Of a stretch of 64,000 nt of DNA, positions 33,036-40,782 are shown one piece after another (positions within the stretch are counted from its first letter, which is position 1; each line of letters begins with the position of its first letter). A model generated the notes under the pieces. The model saw nothing but the letters and a program-made list of their open reading frames with translations. It had not been told where the DNA came from and searched no databases. Position numbers and translations under genes: made by a program. Origin of the DNA: Candidatus Bathyarchaeota archaeon (GTDB lineage Archaea; Thermoproteota; Bathyarchaeia; Bathyarchaeales; Bathycorpusculaceae); the NCBI GenBank assembly GCA_026014485.1, contig JAOZIE010000012.1:62001-126000 (forward strand), in the 5' to 3' direction.

Positions 33036-34101
33036 AGAAGCCGTCTGCCTCAAAATCCCCAAAGCCGAGGGGCAAAAAACGCTTGACTTAGCCAACAGGC
33101 TCGGGTTAACGGATAAAACCCTGCAAATCCAAAGCTGCAGCCAAGGTTTTCTGTGCATTCCGCTTAAACGGGAGCCAACCGAAAAAGAACAGACCGACTT
33201 GAAACGTCAGTTGACCGAAGCCCAGTTTTCTGTGCAGGTTTTTGCTGAAAAGAGGCAGCGGGAAAAAACCCTCAGCGAAGCCCTCGCGGGTAAGTTGCCG
33301 CCGCAGTTGCTGTCGAGTCTGCCCCGAGCCTTCGACGCAGTGGGAGACATAGCTATAGTTGAAATCCCGCCTGAACTGGAAGCCTACAAAGGCGCGGTCG
33401 GCGAGGCGGTTCTTCAGACGCACAAGAACATGCAGGTGGTGCTGGCTAAGGCGGGGAAAGTCAGCGGAACTTTTCGTCTGCGTGACTTCGAATTCATCGC
33501 GGGAAAACACCGAACCAGCACCATGTACAAAGAGTACGGGTGCAGCTACTACGTGGATGTAGCGAAGGCATATTTCAGCCCTCGGCTTGGACACGAACAC
33601 CAAAGAGTCGCCGAGCTTGTGGAGGAAGGCGAAACCGTCGTGGACCTCTTCGCGGGAGTAGGCCCCTTCGCCGTGCCCATAGCCAAAAACCGCAAAAACG
33701 TCAAGGTCTACGCAGTGGACATAAACGCCGACGCCGTCCAACTCCTCGAAAAAAATGCCCGACTAAACAGGGTGGAGGGCAGGGTGCACCCGATGGTCGG
33801 TGACGCAAGGCAAGTTGTCAGCGAGAAGCTTTCGGGCGTGGCGGATAGGGTTATCATGAATTTGCCTGAAACAGCCAGCGCATTCATTGATGTCGCCTGC
33901 AAAGCGGTCAAACCCTGCGGCGGAGTGGTGCATTTTTATGGGTTCATGCGGGCGCCCGAAACGCTTGAAGACCAAAAGAAACTCTTCTCCAAAGCGGTCG
34001 CGGACGCGGGCAGAAGAGTGGAAGACTTCACTTGCGCCAAGGCTGTGCGTGAAACGGCGCCTTATGAATACCAAATAGTTCTAGATGCAGTAGTCCGTTA
34101 G
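33028..34101 (+). CDS. trm5: tRNA (guanine-37-N1)-methyltransferase Trm5 family
   Basis: The 357-aa protein joins an N-terminal D1/D2 region to a Rossmann methyltransferase domain: FRLRDFEFIAGKHRTSTMYKEYG leads to VVDLFAGVGPFAVPIAK (SAM site), VYAVDINADAV and the catalytic NLPETA (NxPxxA). It methylates G37 of tRNA, preventing frameshifting; the related Taw2/Trm5a enzymes of wyosine synthesis are the alternative. The ATG 33028 overlaps the rtcA stop. Confidence 0.9.
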   Translation: MPKEAVCLKIPKAEGQKTLDLANRLGLTDKTLQIQSCSQGFLCIPLKREPTEKEQTDLKRQLTEAQFSVQVFAEKRQREKTLSEALAGKLPPQLLSSLPRAFDAVGDIAIVEIPPELEAYKGAVGEAVLQTHKNMQVVLAKAGKVSGTFRLRDFEFIAGKHRTSTMYKEYGCSYYVDVAKAYFSPRLGHEHQRVAELVEEGETVVDLFAGVGPFAVPIAKNRKNVKVYAVDINADAVQLLEKNARLNRVEGRVHPMVGDARQVVSEKLSGVADRVIMNLPETASAFIDVACKAVKPCGGVVHFYGFMRAPETLEDQKKLFSKAVADAGRRVEDFTCAKAVRETAPYEYQIVLDAVVR

Positions 34102-34203
34102 CCTTCCTGTTAAGTTGTTTTTGTTCAATTAGGTTTATCGTATTTTTTGAGTAAGATTTGGGCTTTCAGAGGTAGGTCCGTCGTGTTTCTTCGGTTCAGC
34201 TTA
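34095..34203. repeat. imperfect direct repeat, left copy
   Basis: About 110 bases, roughly 80% identical by eye to 36246-36355. The pair brackets the surface-protein gene at 34347. The copy begins inside the trm5 stop region, so the duplication is recent enough to be read at DNA level. Confidence 0.8.
34125..34203 (-). pseudogene. C-terminal remnant of the 36285 regulator gene
   Basis: On the minus strand this piece reads LNRRNTTDLPLKAQILLKK, matching LNRRNTPDLPFKARVLLKK at the end of the membrane-tethered regulator at 36285-36761. No domain-coding sequence precedes it, so it is a gene end left behind by a duplication or insertion event. Confidence 0.75.
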
Positions 34204-34346
34204 GGATACTTTGCTACTGGGAAAAGGCGAAACGGGTCCTAACTTGAGTTGGGCATTTGGGGTTAGTGGTTCATTGTGTATTAGTTAAAGCGTCCGAAAT
34301 GTTTTTAAGATAACATCGCTGACTTGCCATTAATCGATGTGATTAA

Positions 34347-36086
34347 ATGATAATATCGACGAATGTGGCAAAAAACAACACTAAAATCTACCTCACCACA
34401 GGATTAATCATCATAATCTTGGTCGCTGGAATAGTAACATGGCAACTCTACCCCAGCAGCCAGAGCCCCAGTGCTTCCCCAACCCCATCGCCCTCCGCCA
34501 ACCCAACAGCCCCACCCACAACACCCCCCGAATTCGACTTAACCATAATAGGCGCCAACGGAACCACCATAGTCCTAAACAAAAATGAGCTACTTGCCCT
34601 CTCAGCATATACTGCCAGCGGAGGTTACATAAGCCAAAATATCATCCACGGATACGGCAACTACACAGGCATCCCCGTCTACACTCTCTGCGAAATAGTA
34701 GGAGGCGTAGAAAGCGACGACACCGTTGAAGTCACCGCTTCTGACGGATACACCATGACCTACACCCGTGGACAAGTAAACGGACAAGGCTTCGCATGCT
34801 ATAACCCAACAACTGGAAGCGAGGCTCCATCCACAGACACCATGGTGCTTATGGTGGCCTACTACCAAGACGGCGCACCGTTATCTTCAGACCAAGGTCC
34901 ACTAAGAATAGTAATTGTTGGACCAGAAGGACTCGCCACTCCAGGCAATCAATGGGTCAAATACGCAACAAAGATAACCGTAATCGCCTCAACATCTCCA
35001 ACAGCCAGCCCAACTCCAACAACCAACCCAACAGCCAGCCCAACTCCAACAACCAACCCAACAGCCAGCCCAACTCCAACAACCAACCCAACAGCGTCAC
35101 CATCAACTGCCTCCACGCCCACTGTCTCGCCTTCACCCACTGCCACTCCAACGCCAACATCCACACCAAAACCCACCGCCACACCCGCCCCAACAGCCAC
35201 GCCCACACCTGAACCCAAATGGTACTTAGGATTCAGCGGCGGAAACACAGCCAACATGAGCAGTTTAACCTTTGAAGCCCAAGCCAGCCAAAACGCAGTA
35301 ACATACGCTGACTCTAGCAGCACATGGTCCGGCATACCGCTGTATCAACTGGTAGACTGGTACATCAACGCAGGAAACATCAATAGCGGCGCTTTAACGG
35401 TGGGCTACAATGTAACCGTAATAGCTGGTGACGGATACACTTGCGAATTAAATGGCACCCGCGTAAATGCAAACAACAACATCATCGTAGCCAACGTAGC
35501 AAACGGCACCGCCCTTACTGGCTCAAACTACCCCTTAACGCTGACGGGCTCGGACTTAACCAAAAAGGAAACGGTCAAGAACATAGTACAAATCCGAGTT
35601 GACGTTGCACTGCCAGACCTGACCTTAACCGTAGTCGGCTCCAACGGCACAACCCTTGTCTTCAACTCTACAAGCATCACAACGTTACCGTCAGTCAGCG
35701 CAATGGGAGGCTACAACGCGCATGGCACAATCACAGGCGTCGGCAACTACACAGGCATATCCGTTTTGTCACTGTGCAACATGGTCGGCGGTATCAACAA
35801 CAACAGCTTCATACAAGTAACCGCCTCCGACACATACACCAAATCGTTCACCTACGAACAGCTCACAGCAGGCACCGGATTCGCCGTCTATGACCCCGAA
35901 ACAAACAACTCCACCACCGCAACCCAGCCGTTAACAGTCATCATCGCCTACGCCGTCAACGGCACCCCATTACAGCCGCCACACGGACCCTTGAAAGTAG
36001 CCATCGTTGGACCAGAAGGACTACTCACCATCAGCAGCCTATGGGTCAAAGACATCATACAAATCAACGTCTACCAACTCGCATAA
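34347..36086 (+). CDS. large surface protein with three repeat domains and a Pro/Thr stalk
   Basis: The 579-aa protein has an N-terminal signal anchor (about residues 13-33), a first domain (about 60-215), a Pro/Thr/Ser/Ala stalk (about 216-290), a second domain (290-415) and a third (420-579). Domains one and three share NGTTxV, GNYTGIxV, ASDxYT and GPLxxxIVGPEGL...WVK, a pattern close to the substrate-binding part of sulfite-oxidase-type molybdopterin proteins but with no visible cofactor Cys. Many N-x-S/T sites suggest heavy glycosylation. It may be an adhesin-like or S-layer-associated protein. The start at 34347 has no strong ribosome site. Confidence 0.75.
   Translation: MIISTNVAKNNTKIYLTTGLIIIILVAGIVTWQLYPSSQSPSASPTPSPSANPTAPPTTPPEFDLTIIGANGTTIVLNKNELLALSAYTASGGYISQNIIHGYGNYTGIPVYTLCEIVGGVESDDTVEVTASDGYTMTYTRGQVNGQGFACYNPTTGSEAPSTDTMVLMVAYYQDGAPLSSDQGPLRIVIVGPEGLATPGNQWVKYATKITVIASTSPTASPTPTTNPTASPTPTTNPTASPTPTTNPTASPSTASTPTVSPSPTATPTPTSTPKPTATPAPTATPTPEPKWYLGFSGGNTANMSSLTFEAQASQNAVTYADSSSTWSGIPLYQLVDWYINAGNINSGALTVGYNVTVIAGDGYTCELNGTRVNANNNIIVANVANGTALTGSNYPLTLTGSDLTKKETVKNIVQIRVDVALPDLTLTVVGSNGTTLVFNSTSITTLPSVSAMGGYNAHGTITGVGNYTGISVLSLCNMVGGINNNSFIQVTASDTYTKSFTYEQLTAGTGFAVYDPETNNSTTATQPLTVIIAYAVNGTPLQPPHGPLKVAIVGPEGLLTISSLWVKDIIQINVYQLA
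35001..35090 (+). repeat. three perfect 30-bp tandem repeats in the stalk
   Basis: Three identical 30-base units (unit begins ACAGCCAGCCCAACTCC) encode tandem [10 protein letters not shown] decapeptides. The identity at DNA level points to recent slippage, so stalk length probably varies between strains. Confidence 0.9.
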
Positions 36087-36245
36087 ACGCCACGCAAACA
36101 ATCCAGCTTCCTCTTCTTTTTTTAGTCAACTAAGGCAGAAATAATTAGCCGCTTCCTCAGGCACCTTCAGCCAGAACTCCGTTGCCTTCAGTTTTACTTT
36201 TTGTAGACTCGGATGTGGCTACCGAGTAGCTTTAGACGCCGTAAG

Positions 36246-36355
36246 CCGTTAGCCTTCCGGTTAAAGGCGTTCTTTCAAGTAGGTTTATCGTAGTTTTTTG
36301 AGTAAGACTCTGGCTTTAAAAGGCAAATCAGGTGTGTTTCTTCGGTTCAGCATAG
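36246..36355. repeat. imperfect direct repeat, right copy
   Basis: This copy spans the 3' end of the regulator gene at 36285 and 39 bases beyond it. It matches 34095-34203. Confidence 0.8.
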
Positions 36356-36761
36356 AAAACAGGGAACCAAGAAATATTAGGGCAAACCCGAAAGCTGCTA
36401 CGCCTTCCACTGGAACAATTTTCCATTGAAGCAGAAAGGTGAAGAGGATTAGTGCGCTTCCGATGATGACCATCACTGAGTTACTTCGGGATGCTGTGGA
36501 ATGTAGGGCAAATTCTTTTTTTCCGTCTTCGGTTACTGCGAAGTAGCCGTTTTTTTCTTCAATCATGCCTGAGCTTATCAGGTAATTCCAATCGTGATGA
36601 AAATGTCCATCAGACTTGTAGCCTAAAGCTGAACAAATCTGTGATTTCACTCCGGGTATTGCGTTGACTCTGCTGTGGGGAGCACTGTAAATAAGGTACA
36701 GTAGTTTGGTTCTTGGCGCCTGAATATCCGCGTTTATTCCACGTACCTTTGACACACGCAT
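36285..36761 (-). CDS. membrane-tethered winged-helix regulator
   Basis: The 158-aa protein has an N-terminal winged helix (about residues 15-90; ICSALGYKSDGHFHHDWNYL and GYFAVTEDGKKEF form helix and wing) and two membrane helices (about 95-112 and 120-138) with a basic C-terminal tail inside. It has the same architecture as the regulator at 4259, though the sequences are not alike. A palindrome of the same type as at 4202 lies 106 bases upstream of its start. A remnant of a second copy lies at 34125. Confidence 0.75.
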   Translation of the reverse strand: MRVSKVRGINADIQAPRTKLLYLIYSAPHSRVNAIPGVKSQICSALGYKSDGHFHHDWNYLISSGMIEEKNGYFAVTEDGKKEFALHSTASRSNSVMVIIGSALILFTFLLQWKIVPVEGVAAFGFALIFLGSLFSMLNRRNTPDLPFKARVLLKKLR

Positions 36762-36866
36762 CTCCCGCTTTCAAATATGCATGCTCTGAAATAAGCAAAT
36801 CTTGGAAACCTGCTTTTTCGCTTTGCACACACACCAACTGGCGATTTTTACTTATGACTCTATGTC

Positions 36867-36884
36867 TTAGAGTTCAAGCTCTAA
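36867..36884 (+). promoter_or_regulatory. palindromic operator TTAGAG-N6-CTCTAA
   Basis: Perfect 6-bp arms with a 6-base spacer lie between the divergent regulator gene (36761, minus) and the small membrane protein gene (36934, plus). The last base is 16 bases before the end of CTATATC (36894-36900), the same spacing as at 4202-4235. Confidence 0.6.
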
Positions 36885-36893
36885 ATGGTAGGG

Positions 36894-36900
36894 CTATATC
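36894..36900 (+). promoter_or_regulatory. TATA box of the 36934 gene
   Basis: CTATATC lies about 37 bases before the ATG at 36934, predicting a start near 36921 and a short leader that contains a GTGA ribosome site. Confidence 0.5.
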
Positions 36901-36933
36901 CACAGTCTACACACATTAGAGCAGTGACCTAAG

Positions 36934-37179
36934 ATGGCAGCACAAATAGAAGCAATATTCGAGTACACTGCAGAACACCCTGCTGTGTTGATGATTATAG
37001 GCGGGATGTTTTTTGCGATTGTCTCAATTTTTACAGCACCTATAAACGGAGAAACAACCTCTTTCCTCAGAAACCTAACATACTTGCTAATCGTAGGCGG
37101 CGTTCTACTTCACATACTAAGCGGGGGACTGAGATTTCTGGTGCGGGTGTTCAAAAGAATCTTCAACATACAGGATTAA
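36934..37179 (+). CDS. small two-segment membrane protein
   Basis: The 81-aa protein has two hydrophobic helices (about residues 17-36 and 47-70) joined by a polar loop and ends with a basic tail (RVFKRIFNIQD). No family is recognised. Its promoter carries the shared palindrome, so it may be a target of the divergent membrane-tethered regulator. Confidence 0.6.
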   Translation: MAAQIEAIFEYTAEHPAVLMIIGGMFFAIVSIFTAPINGETTSFLRNLTYLLIVGGVLLHILSGGLRFLVRVFKRIFNIQD

Positions 37180-37241
37180 TTTCCCAACAAAGACCAAGAT
37201 GAACCAACAATGCGGAATATGAGCAAAGCAGGGGTGTAACT

Positions 37242-37469
37242 TTGAAGAAGCTGCGTCTGCTCAAAATTTTCACTTTTCTGTTTTTCACACTTTTCGTGAT
37301 TCTGATTGCGTGGGAGACGCAGGTTCAGAACACTTTGGTCTCAGTGTCAGCTTTGATGACGTTTACCGCTGCAGCATGTTTATTGCTATGCTATGCCGTG
37401 TTGGGGGAAACAAACAAGCCTCAAACCAACTTCACTCGAAACTATCCAATCATCAAAAATGAATTGTGA
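37242..37469 (+). CDS. small two-segment membrane protein
   Basis: The 75-aa protein begins MKKLRLLKIFTFLFFTLFVILIAW from TTG 37242 and has a second membrane segment at about residues 33-53. It follows the other small membrane gene after 62 bases and overlaps the convergent DUF371 gene by 17 bases. Function unknown. Confidence 0.5.
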   Translation: MKKLRLLKIFTFLFFTLFVILIAWETQVQNTLVSVSALMTFTAAACLLLCYAVLGETNKPQTNFTRNYPIIKNEL

Positions 37470-37887
37470 GGGTGATTTTGGCTTTTTGGTGGGGGTTTTT
37501 GAGTTTCTCAACGAGTTTTCGTGAGAGGTCTTTGGCGGCTTTGTCAGCGTGCACACCCAGCGTGCGGTCGGAGGCGAAGTCGCTTTTGCGAAGAACCATC
37601 TCTACGGGGTGCGTCAGAGCCAGCTTGGGGGAGCCTTCCGCGTGGATTTCCTCGGAGACGTCGGCTGCCTCGATTTTTATGGTGAGTTTCGCGTGAGGTT
37701 TTTGGAGCGCCGCCCTGAATTGGGCGTCTAAATCTGCTAGACCTTTGTCGGCGGCGACGATGAGTATGCAGTCTCCGTTTCTCGTTAGGTGTTTGTCTTT
37801 GGTGAATTCAACCGTCGAGTGGTGGGTGGCTTGGATGTTTTCGTGTCCGAGCCCGAAAATGACCTCTGTCAGAACAGGCGATGGCAA
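37453..37887 (-). CDS. DUF371 family protein
   Basis: The 144-aa protein has the DUF371/COG2090 pattern: VIFGLGHENIQATHHSTVEFTKD, NGDCILIVAADKG and LRKSDFASDRTLGVHADKAAKDL. The family is almost confined to archaea and is predicted to bind a small ligand or RNA; no function is established. It begins two bases after the stop of the S-layer-domain regulator. Confidence 0.85.
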   Translation of the reverse strand: MPSPVLTEVIFGLGHENIQATHHSTVEFTKDKHLTRNGDCILIVAADKGLADLDAQFRAALQKPHAKLTIKIEAADVSEEIHAEGSPKLALTHPVEMVLRKSDFASDRTLGVHADKAAKDLSRKLVEKLKNPHQKAKITLTIHF

Positions 37888-37889
37888 TT

Positions 37890-38855
37890 TTATTCTGGAA
37901 CCTCTATAGAGTCCACTTTGCCGTCGCCATCCAAATCGTAGCCTTGGATGACCGTTGCGAATTCTCCGTGGTTTTGATATTTGCGCAGGGTTTTCTGCCA
38001 GAAATTAGTAAAAGCCAAAACGCAGGCTTTTGTGCCCACCGCCTTGTTTCCCGCAAAGACAATAACGCGTTTGCTGCTATCCCACGGGTTAGGAATATTC
38101 GCGACCAGCCCCGCCACATCCGCGGTGTAGACAAGCCCCGTTTTCTGCGAAACTAAACCGCCAAAGAGGTAGCCCTGCGCCGAGGACTGCATGTTAAACC
38201 GAATCGGCAAGTACTCGTTGAGCTCTTGAGTAAGCAGATTGGTACCTGGTCCCCCGACGAGGATGAGGTTGTTTTTCTCTTCTTTCTCAGCTTTCACATC
38301 CACGTCCAGTTTTATAGCAAAGTCCGTGGGCGTCTTCATGAATTGCCCCAGAAAAAACGTGAGTTGCGCCGCGTAGTGCCCGTCTCTGGCGCTGGTTTTA
38401 AAGGGACCATGTGGGGTGGGGCTGCCGACGACTATTTTGCCGTCGAATGCACCGTCTTTGTTGATGAAGTCTTTGAAGAAGGCTTGAATCGTGGGGTTTG
38501 CCGCCACAAGCGAGGGGCGCTGCATGGGTTTGTAGCCGTCTGGGAACTCGATGCAGAATGCGGAGGAAACGGTGCGGTAGTACTTGGCGGTGGCGCCCTT
38601 CTTCTTCTCGACGCGCTCAACGGTTATAGCGCCTGATTTCTCCAGTTTCCTTATGTGATAGTAAACTTTCTGTTCATGCATGTCTAGGTGCCGCGCGATT
38701 TCCAGCGGGTACATGGCTTTCTGGTTGAGCAACGAAAGAATTCTCCAGCTTAGGCTACCCAGCATCATTTTGAGGTCCTGCGGGTTCTGTACGACGGCGA
38801 TTTCTTTGACTTCCTGCTGGTTGCCTTCTTCTTGGAGGAGCAGCTTCTTGTTCAA
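37890..38855 (-). CDS. winged-helix regulator fused to an S-layer-like domain
   Basis: The 321-aa protein has an ArsR-like winged helix (about residues 30-90; YPLEIARHLDMHEQKVYYHI) and a long C-terminal part with NNLILVGGPGTNLLTQEL, NPWDSSKRVIVFAGNKAVGT and DLDGDGKVDS, similar to the C-terminal region of archaeal S-layer proteins. Such fusions recur in archaea. The TTG at 38855 is chosen because GGGGA lies eight bases upstream and the TATA-like TTTTTTATT (about 38893-38901) fits it better than TTG 38879. It is divergent from fen1. Confidence 0.78.
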   Translation of the reverse strand: MNKKLLLQEEGNQQEVKEIAVVQNPQDLKMMLGSLSWRILSLLNQKAMYPLEIARHLDMHEQKVYYHIRKLEKSGAITVERVEKKKGATAKYYRTVSSAFCIEFPDGYKPMQRPSLVAANPTIQAFFKDFINKDGAFDGKIVVGSPTPHGPFKTSARDGHYAAQLTFFLGQFMKTPTDFAIKLDVDVKAEKEEKNNLILVGGPGTNLLTQELNEYLPIRFNMQSSAQGYLFGGLVSQKTGLVYTADVAGLVANIPNPWDSSKRVIVFAGNKAVGTKACVLAFTNFWQKTLRKYQNHGEFATVIQGYDLDGDGKVDSIEVPE

Positions 38856-38939
38856 TGCTTTTGTCCCCTGCGGATACAACTACACAACCGTTAATAAAAA
38901 ATTTTTCATGGTTAAGGTTTCTTCCAGCGTTTTCGCAAG

Positions 38940-38948
38940 TTTATTTAA
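38940..38948 (+). promoter_or_regulatory. TATA box of leaderless fen1
   Basis: TTTATTTAA is centred about 30 bases before GTG 38975, with no ribosome site between, which predicts a leaderless or near-leaderless transcript. Confidence 0.55.
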
Positions 38949-38974
38949 CCAGTTTTCCGCCATTTAGTTGTCGG

Positions 38975-40018
38975 GTGCCAGTTTTGGGTGTAAACCTGCG
39001 TGACATTATATCGAAAACCGTGGTTAAGTTAGAGGATTTAGGCGGCAAAACCGTTGCCATAGACGCTTTCAACGCCATCTATCAGTTCCTCAGCATCATC
39101 CGCCAGCCCGACGGCACGCCCCTCATGGATGGCACAGGCAAAGTCACCAGCCACCTCAGCGGACTGTTCTACCGCACCTGCAACCTCGTCGAAATGGGCA
39201 TAAAGCCAGTTTACGTTTTTGACGGGGCGCCCCCAGTTTTCAAGCGGCAAGAAATCGAGCGGCGAAAACAAGTCAAAGTAGAAGCTCAAGTTCACTACGA
39301 AAAAGCCGCTGCAAAAGGCGACACCGCCAAAATGCGAAGGTTCGCGCAAGCCACAACCAGCATGAAGGATTACATGAAAACCGACAGCCAACGGTTGCTG
39401 GAGCTCATGGGGCTACCTTGGATTCAGGCGCCCAGCGAAGGCGAAGCGCAAGCAGCACAAATGACCCGAAAGGGCATGGCAGATTACTGTGCAAGCCAAG
39501 ACTACGACAGCCTACTCTTTGGCGCGCCACTGCTTTTGCGGAACGTAACCATTTCGGGCAGGCGCAAACTACCCAGCAAAAACGTCTACATAGACATCGT
39601 GCCTGAAACCATATCGCTCAAGGAGGCTCTCAAAGACCTCGAAGTCACCTACGAACAACTCATCGACATAGGCATCCTGATTGGCACGGACTTTAATCCG
39701 GACGGCATCCGAGGACTGGGACCAAAAACCGCCCTGAAACTCGTCAAGCAACATGGCACACTTGAAAATGCGTTGCCATATATCAAGAACGCTGAGTTTC
39801 CGCATCCGCCCGAGGAAATCCGCGAAATCTTCCTTCACCCGCAAGTCACAGACGACTATAAGCTGGAGTGGCGGGAGCCCAGCGTCGAAGGCATCGTCGA
39901 CTTCTTGGTCCGCGAAAAAGACTTCAGCGAAGACCGTGTCCGCAAATCTGTAGAGAAAATGCAGGCAGGCGCAGCAAAGCAGAAGGGTAAAATGACGCTG
40001 GAAAAGTGGTTTGGCTAA
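38975..40018 (+). CDS. fen1: flap endonuclease 1
   Basis: The 347-aa nuclease has the N region (VAIDAFNAIYQFLSIIRQPDGTPLMD, VYVFDGAPPVFKRQE), the I region (QAPSEGEAQAAQM, SQDYDSLLFGAP), the helix-hairpin-helix GTDFNPDGIRGLGPKTALKL and a PCNA-binding tail KMTLEKWFG. It cuts 5' flaps in Okazaki fragment processing and repair. The GTG start 38975 gives PVLGVNLRDI, the conserved N-terminus. Confidence 0.95.
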   Translation: MPVLGVNLRDIISKTVVKLEDLGGKTVAIDAFNAIYQFLSIIRQPDGTPLMDGTGKVTSHLSGLFYRTCNLVEMGIKPVYVFDGAPPVFKRQEIERRKQVKVEAQVHYEKAAAKGDTAKMRRFAQATTSMKDYMKTDSQRLLELMGLPWIQAPSEGEAQAAQMTRKGMADYCASQDYDSLLFGAPLLLRNVTISGRRKLPSKNVYIDIVPETISLKEALKDLEVTYEQLIDIGILIGTDFNPDGIRGLGPKTALKLVKQHGTLENALPYIKNAEFPHPPEEIREIFLHPQVTDDYKLEWREPSVEGIVDFLVREKDFSEDRVRKSVEKMQAGAAKQKGKMTLEKWFG

Positions 40019-40704
40019 AGCTTGTGCCCTAACGCGCCTGTTAACGGCACAAACGACACTGCACCCAAGTTTTCCTCAACGATTTTTCCATCCGATTGTT
40101 TTGTTAGTTTGATGAGGTGCTGGAACAGGAACGGGCTGCCCACGGGAATCAGCATAACACCCCCACTTTTCAGTTGGTCCACCAGTGGCTTGGGGATTTG
40201 GGGGGCTGCCGCAGTGACGACTATGCGGTCGTAGGGTGCCTTGGCGGGGTAGCCTTTGGAGCCGTCGCCGTTGACTATGGTGATGCGGTCGCCGTAACCT
40301 GCGTTCATGATGTTGCGGCGCGCGGTTTCAGCCAGCGCATGAATAACTTCCACAGTGTAGATGTGCCCCCACTCGCTTCTAGGTGCCTCTTGGGAGGCCA
40401 CAATCTCCGCCATGGTTGCGGCGTGCCAGCCTGAACCCGCGCCGACCTCCAAAACCTTGCATCCGAGCCCTAGCTGGAGCGCTTCGTTCATGACGGCAAC
40501 GATGCGGGGCTCTGAAACTGCCTGGCCAAACCCGATTTGCACGGGCGTATCCGAAGCCGCATAAGACTGCGCCCCAACAGGGACAAAGCTGCTTCTTGGT
40601 GTAGCGCGTATTGCTTTGAGGACGGCTGGCGTTTGCAGCACGCCTTCTTTGATGAGGGTTTCGATGAGTTTTTCCCAGTTTGCCTTCTCCAACTGGAGCA
40701 CCAC
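40015..40704 (-). CDS. pcm: protein-L-isoaspartate O-methyltransferase
   Basis: The 229-aa enzyme has IRATPRSSFVPVGAQSYAASDTPVQIGFGQAVSEP and the SAM motif KVLEVGAGSGWHAA, with RIVVTAAAPQIPKPLVDQL, all standard for PIMT. It methylates isoaspartate so that damaged proteins can be repaired. It converges with fen1, overlapping four bases at the 3' ends. Confidence 0.93.
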   Translation of the reverse strand: MVLQLEKANWEKLIETLIKEGVLQTPAVLKAIRATPRSSFVPVGAQSYAASDTPVQIGFGQAVSEPRIVAVMNEALQLGLGCKVLEVGAGSGWHAATMAEIVASQEAPRSEWGHIYTVEVIHALAETARRNIMNAGYGDRITIVNGDGSKGYPAKAPYDRIVVTAAAPQIPKPLVDQLKSGGVMLIPVGSPFLFQHLIKLTKQSDGKIVEENLGAVSFVPLTGALGHKL

Positions 40705-40782
40705 TCTAACTAGTGGCGTATTCTGCCTTTTAACGTCTGCGAATTCAGAATAAGGAAAGAAAGTTTATAGTGAAAAGGAGGG

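Noticed and set aside
35001-35090. Three 30-bp repeats as a CRISPR array
   Set aside because: The units are directly adjacent with no spacers and encode an in-frame [10 protein letters not shown] stalk of a surface protein.
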